Below the pieces are notes generated by a model. That model made no database searches and had not been told where the DNA came from. It saw only the letters and a list, made by a program, of their open reading frames with translations. 64,000 nucleotides of DNA, taken from contig JAMPBO010000016.1 of NCBI GenBank assembly GCA_023666705.1, forward strand, positions 17,212 to 81,211, given 5' to 3'. The DNA is from Bacteroides sp. (GTDB taxonomy: Bacteria > Bacillota > Clostridia > Lachnospirales > Lachnospiraceae). Both the position numbers and the translations under genes were made by a program. Positions 61,634 through 64,000 of this stretch are shown piece after piece. Numbering within the stretch: position 1 is the stretch's first letter; each line of letters starts with the position of its first letter.

Positions 61634-63169
61634 TTATTTATACTTCACGTTCTTGCCTGCACCCTTGCTCTTTATCAGCTTCTTGTATGCGGTCTTTTTG
61701 CTCTTTGGAATCTTTATGGTTGCCTTAGCATATATTCCTTTAAAGGCATTTGCTCCAACATTTGAGTTTTTCAGCTTCGTTGTCTTTATTGTTATGTTCT
61801 TTAACTTCTTACATCCATAAAATGCCTGTTTGCCTATCTTCTTTACCTTCGCTGGAATTGTGACAGCGGTAAGTGCTGTACACTTGTTAAATGCACCAGC
61901 TCCGATTGTTGTAAGTCCCGTTCCAAGCGTTACCTTTTTCAGCTTCGTACAGCCTGCAAAGGCTGACTTTCCTATGGTCGTCACCTTACTGCCAATTTTA
62001 ATCTGTGTAAGAACCTTACAATTATAAAATGCCTTGTCTCCTATCTTTGTCAGGTTTTTGTTAAGGGTTACCGTTTTCAGCTTCTTGCATCCGCTAAAAG
62101 CTTCACTTCCAACTGATGTAATGTTCTTACCAAAGGTTACGGCAGTAATTCCTGTTTTGTTTTTAAAAGCTCCTTTATAGATTGCTGTTACCTTAAAGGT
62201 TTTATTTTTATATGTAACCGTTGCAGGTATCGTTACCTTACCTGACTTTGCAGTTGTCTTTATCAATGAAACCGTCTGTTTGCCTGTAATTTTGTACTGT
62301 GCCTTTGATTTACTGTCAGTGAATTTCTCGCCAACCTTAGAAGTTGCGTCCTTGTCAACAGATTTTATGCTCTGTTTTTTTGCATATTGTTCAGCATAAG
62401 AGCCTGCTTCGGCATATATTGTAAAACTGGCGTTACAATTATCAAATACATATATTCCTATTCCCGTTACACTCGATGGAATTTCTATACTCGTCAAACT
62501 ACTACATCTCGAAAATGCACGGTCTCCTATTTTCGTTACTCCCGATGGAATTTCTATACTGGTTAAGCTGCTACATCTTGCAAATGCATAGTCTCCGATG
62601 CTCGTTACCCCCGCTGGAATTTCTATACTGGCTAAGCTGCTACATCCATCAAATGCGTAATTCTTTATAATCGTTACTCTCGCTGGAATTTCTATGCTTT
62701 TCAAGCCACTGCATTCTGCAAATGTGTCTCTCTCTATACTCGTCACACCGAATGGAATTTTTATACTTTTCAAACTAGCACATCCACAAAATGCAAATTC
62801 GTCTATACTCGTTACACTCGATGGGATTTTTATACTCGTTAAGCTGCTACAATAGAAAAATGCAGCACTTCCAATACTTGTTACACCCGATGGGATTTCT
62901 ATACTCGTTAAGCTGCTACATTCATAAAATGCATTCTCTCCTATATTCGTTACCGTCTTTCCGTCAATCTCATTTGGTATCACAACCTCTGTTTCACTTC
63001 CTTGATACCTTGTAATTTCTACTGTACCATCTTCCAATATTTGGTATGAAAAGTCTCCATCAACCAATTCGTCAGCCGCCTTTACCGTTCCTCCATCTAT
63101 AAAAGGAACAATTGAGGCTGCCATCAATACCACGCTTACAATCATGCAAATTATCTTTTTTACTTTCAT
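61634..63169 (-). CDS. Secreted BspA-type leucine-rich-repeat surface protein
   Basis: 511 residues with a Sec signal peptide (MKVKKIICMIVSVVLMAASI, cleavage near residue 31-32). Two blocks of BspA/LRR_5 repeats: eight repeats of 23 residues at about 75-265 such as SLTSIEIPSGVTSIGSAAF, then seven more basic ones at about 325-480 such as KLKTVTLNKNLTKIGDKAF. A linker with a repeated TKIG-like motif joins them. Such proteins bind host or mucin ligands. No cell-wall anchor motif (LPXTG) is seen at the C-terminus. Confidence 0.92.
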   Translation of the reverse strand: MKVKKIICMIVSVVLMAASIVPFIDGGTVKAADELVDGDFSYQILEDGTVEITRYQGSETEVVIPNEIDGKTVTNIGENAFYECSSLTSIEIPSGVTSIGSAAFFYCSSLTSIKIPSSVTSIDEFAFCGCASLKSIKIPFGVTSIERDTFAECSGLKSIEIPARVTIIKNYAFDGCSSLASIEIPAGVTSIGDYAFARCSSLTSIEIPSGVTKIGDRAFSRCSSLTSIEIPSSVTGIGIYVFDNCNASFTIYAEAGSYAEQYAKKQSIKSVDKDATSKVGEKFTDSKSKAQYKITGKQTVSLIKTTAKSGKVTIPATVTYKNKTFKVTAIYKGAFKNKTGITAVTFGKNITSVGSEAFSGCKKLKTVTLNKNLTKIGDKAFYNCKVLTQIKIGSKVTTIGKSAFAGCTKLKKVTLGTGLTTIGAGAFNKCTALTAVTIPAKVKKIGKQAFYGCKKLKNITIKTTKLKNSNVGANAFKGIYAKATIKIPKSKKTAYKKLIKSKGAGKNVKYK

Positions 63170-63431
63170 TGCAAATCCTCCATTTTTATTATTACTGATT
63201 TTTATTGTTTTCCGATTAATGCTTTTACAAAATAAAAAATCCCTCCTTCTTTAATACCCGTATTGCTTTTATTCCGCATATCCTTCTATTTATTCAAAAT
63301 ATCAAAAGATACAAGTATCAAAAGTTTGCAAAAATAAATATTATTCATAGACATTATACTTATTTAAATCGGTATAGTCAAGTTCTTTTCATCCGTATAA
63401 ACTATACACAAAAGAAAGGTGGTGGTGTGCT
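63170..63431. other. 262-bp AT-rich divergent intergenic region
   Basis: Lies between the surface-protein gene and a small regulator. AT-rich, with a TATAAA-like element before the regulator near 63396 and a strong AAAGGTGG ribosome site. No other feature seen. Confidence 0.4.
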
Positions 63432-63629
63432 ATGGTATCGTATGAACCCCTGTGGAAAACTATGCAGCAAAAGGGAATTACCACTTATGCATTAATCAAC
63501 AAATATGGCATCCTTTCCAAAACGATTTATAACCTAAAGCATGATAAAAATATTACCACCGCCACCATCGAAACTCTTTGTAACATTTTGGAGTGTACCC
63601 CAAATGATATATTAACCTTTAAGGAATAA
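63432..63629 (+). CDS. Small XRE-family helix-turn-helix regulator
   Basis: 65 residues, the size of YozG/Cro-like regulators. TYALINKYGILSKTIYNLKH and NITTATIETLCNILECTPND form the five-helix domain. The AAAGGTGGTGG ribosome site is strong. Confidence 0.88.
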   Translation: MVSYEPLWKTMQQKGITTYALINKYGILSKTIYNLKHDKNITTATIETLCNILECTPNDILTFKE

Positions 63630-63771
63630 ACTCCATAAATTATGTATTTTTTATCTTTAATGGAAACAAAAATTTTTCTTTTGATACAAATAATTTATCG
63701 TCTAAAAATCAAACCTAAAAAATTCTATTTAAATAAAGAAAATTCGGAGAACTTTCCTATAAAGCAGGAAA

Positions 63772-63800
63772 AGACTGTACGACCTGTACAGCCTCTTTTA
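63772..63800 (-). terminator. Intrinsic terminator after the Rpn nuclease gene
   Basis: Minus-strand AGGCTGTAC and GTACAGTCTTTT arms around a 5-base loop, with a T-run. The adjacent 63745-63777 resembles 2412-2446. Confidence 0.7.
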
Positions 63801-63806
63801 GTTGGT

Positions 63807-64000
63807 TCATTTGTCCGTTTGAGTAAGGTATTTTTGTGCATCCTCAGGTGATAGGGCAAAATTATTGATAAGAACTTCTGTGATTTTGTCATTGGAGAAA
63901 CCATTTTCTTTCAGGAGAGAAATTGTTGCCATAATGCTTTCACTACGACCTTGCTCGCGACCAATGTTGATACCATCAGCATGACCTTCCTCATATCCGA
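63807..64000 (-). CDS. Rpn-family recombination-promoting nuclease/putative transposase, C-terminal part
   Basis: The minus strand gives 64 codons ending at TGA 63809-63807: GYEEGHADGINIGREQGRSE, then MATISLLKENGFSNDKITEV and ALSPEDAQKYLTQTDK. The GxxxGxxxGxxxG helical repeat and the ATISLLKENG end are typical of Rpn PD-(D/E)XK nucleases, common in Lachnospiraceae. The catalytic part lies outside the window. Confidence 0.8.
   Translation of the reverse strand, partial: GYEEGHADGINIGREQGRSESIMATISLLKENGFSNDKITEVLINNFALSPEDAQKYLTQTDK

Noticed and set aside
62470..62960. Regularly spaced DNA repeats of about 69 bases resembling a CRISPR or satellite
   Set aside because: They are the coding repeats of the 23-residue BspA-type leucine-rich units.

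Overview
The window reads as chromosome of a low-to-moderate GC, spore-forming Firmicute of the Clostridia, most likely a Lachnospiraceae. The evidence is the gene order spoVT-hup-rqcP-yabP-yabQ-divIC-spoIIE-tilS-hpt-ftsH, strong AGGAGG ribosome sites, LytTR/DUF3021/ABC modules, DUF1846 and DUF4153 proteins, a group B-like [FeFe] hydrogenase, BspA-type leucine-rich repeats and an Rpn-family nuclease. No rRNA or tRNA gene was seen. Family assignments come from reading the sequence, without database searches.

Layout. 1-2.3 kb: start of a membrane spermidine-synthase-like protein and a cytoplasmic GH13 amylase. 2.7-11.1 kb: the sporulation/division/tRNA-modification block, with a Spo0A-type spoIIE promoter whose -35/-10 spacing is 21 bp. 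11.3-14.2 kb: an NSS transporter and a FAD-Rieske oxidoreductase. 14.3-15.05 kb: a type III toxin-antitoxin locus (CptIN/ToxIN type) with a pseudoknot RNA, an intrinsic terminator and an RNase-like toxin. 15.1-16.3 kb: rplM-rpsI with a long structured leader. 16.3-18 kb: a sigma factor fused to a membrane-anchored domain.

18.3-27.1 kb is the most interesting region. It is one co-directional biosynthetic cluster with two acyl carrier proteins, a ketosynthase fused in one chain to a Cys-to-Gln ketosynthase (chain-length-factor-like), a ketoreductase, a dehydratase, a phosphopantetheinyl transferase, an LPLAT-type acyltransferase, an FMN oxidoreductase, a TetR regulator and a possible BtrH-like acyl-transfer protein. 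No recognised enoyl reductase is present, so a polyene or other unsaturated acyl product is the simplest prediction.

27.3-29.7 kb: rpmG-secE-nusG-rplK-rplA operon. 29.9-33.4 kb (plus strand): a membrane Ser/Thr kinase, an HTH protein and an orphan FliD-like protein. 33.5-38.9 kb: DUF3137, RsuA, an ABC exporter with DUF3021 and LytTR regulator (with a candidate LytTR site), LemA and two small proteins. 39.2-44.8 kb: DUF1846 protein, hydrogenase-like protein, patatin and AGCS symporter with an unusual 5' hairpin. 45.1-54.6 kb: nucleoside catabolism (deoB, udp, add, cdd, punA, deoC) interrupted by an AlbA-domain gene, a gene remnant, a DUF4153 membrane protein and a NYN/PIN-like protein. 54.7-55.8 kb: decayed genes, including an ABC ATPase with one internal stop. 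55.9-64 kb: sfsA, trpF, a repeat lipoprotein, a YczE-like membrane protein, a diguanylate cyclase, a BspA-type surface protein, a small regulator and the end of an Rpn nuclease.

Most genes are on the minus strand. Several start codons were moved inward from the longest reading frame because a strong ribosome site decides the start.
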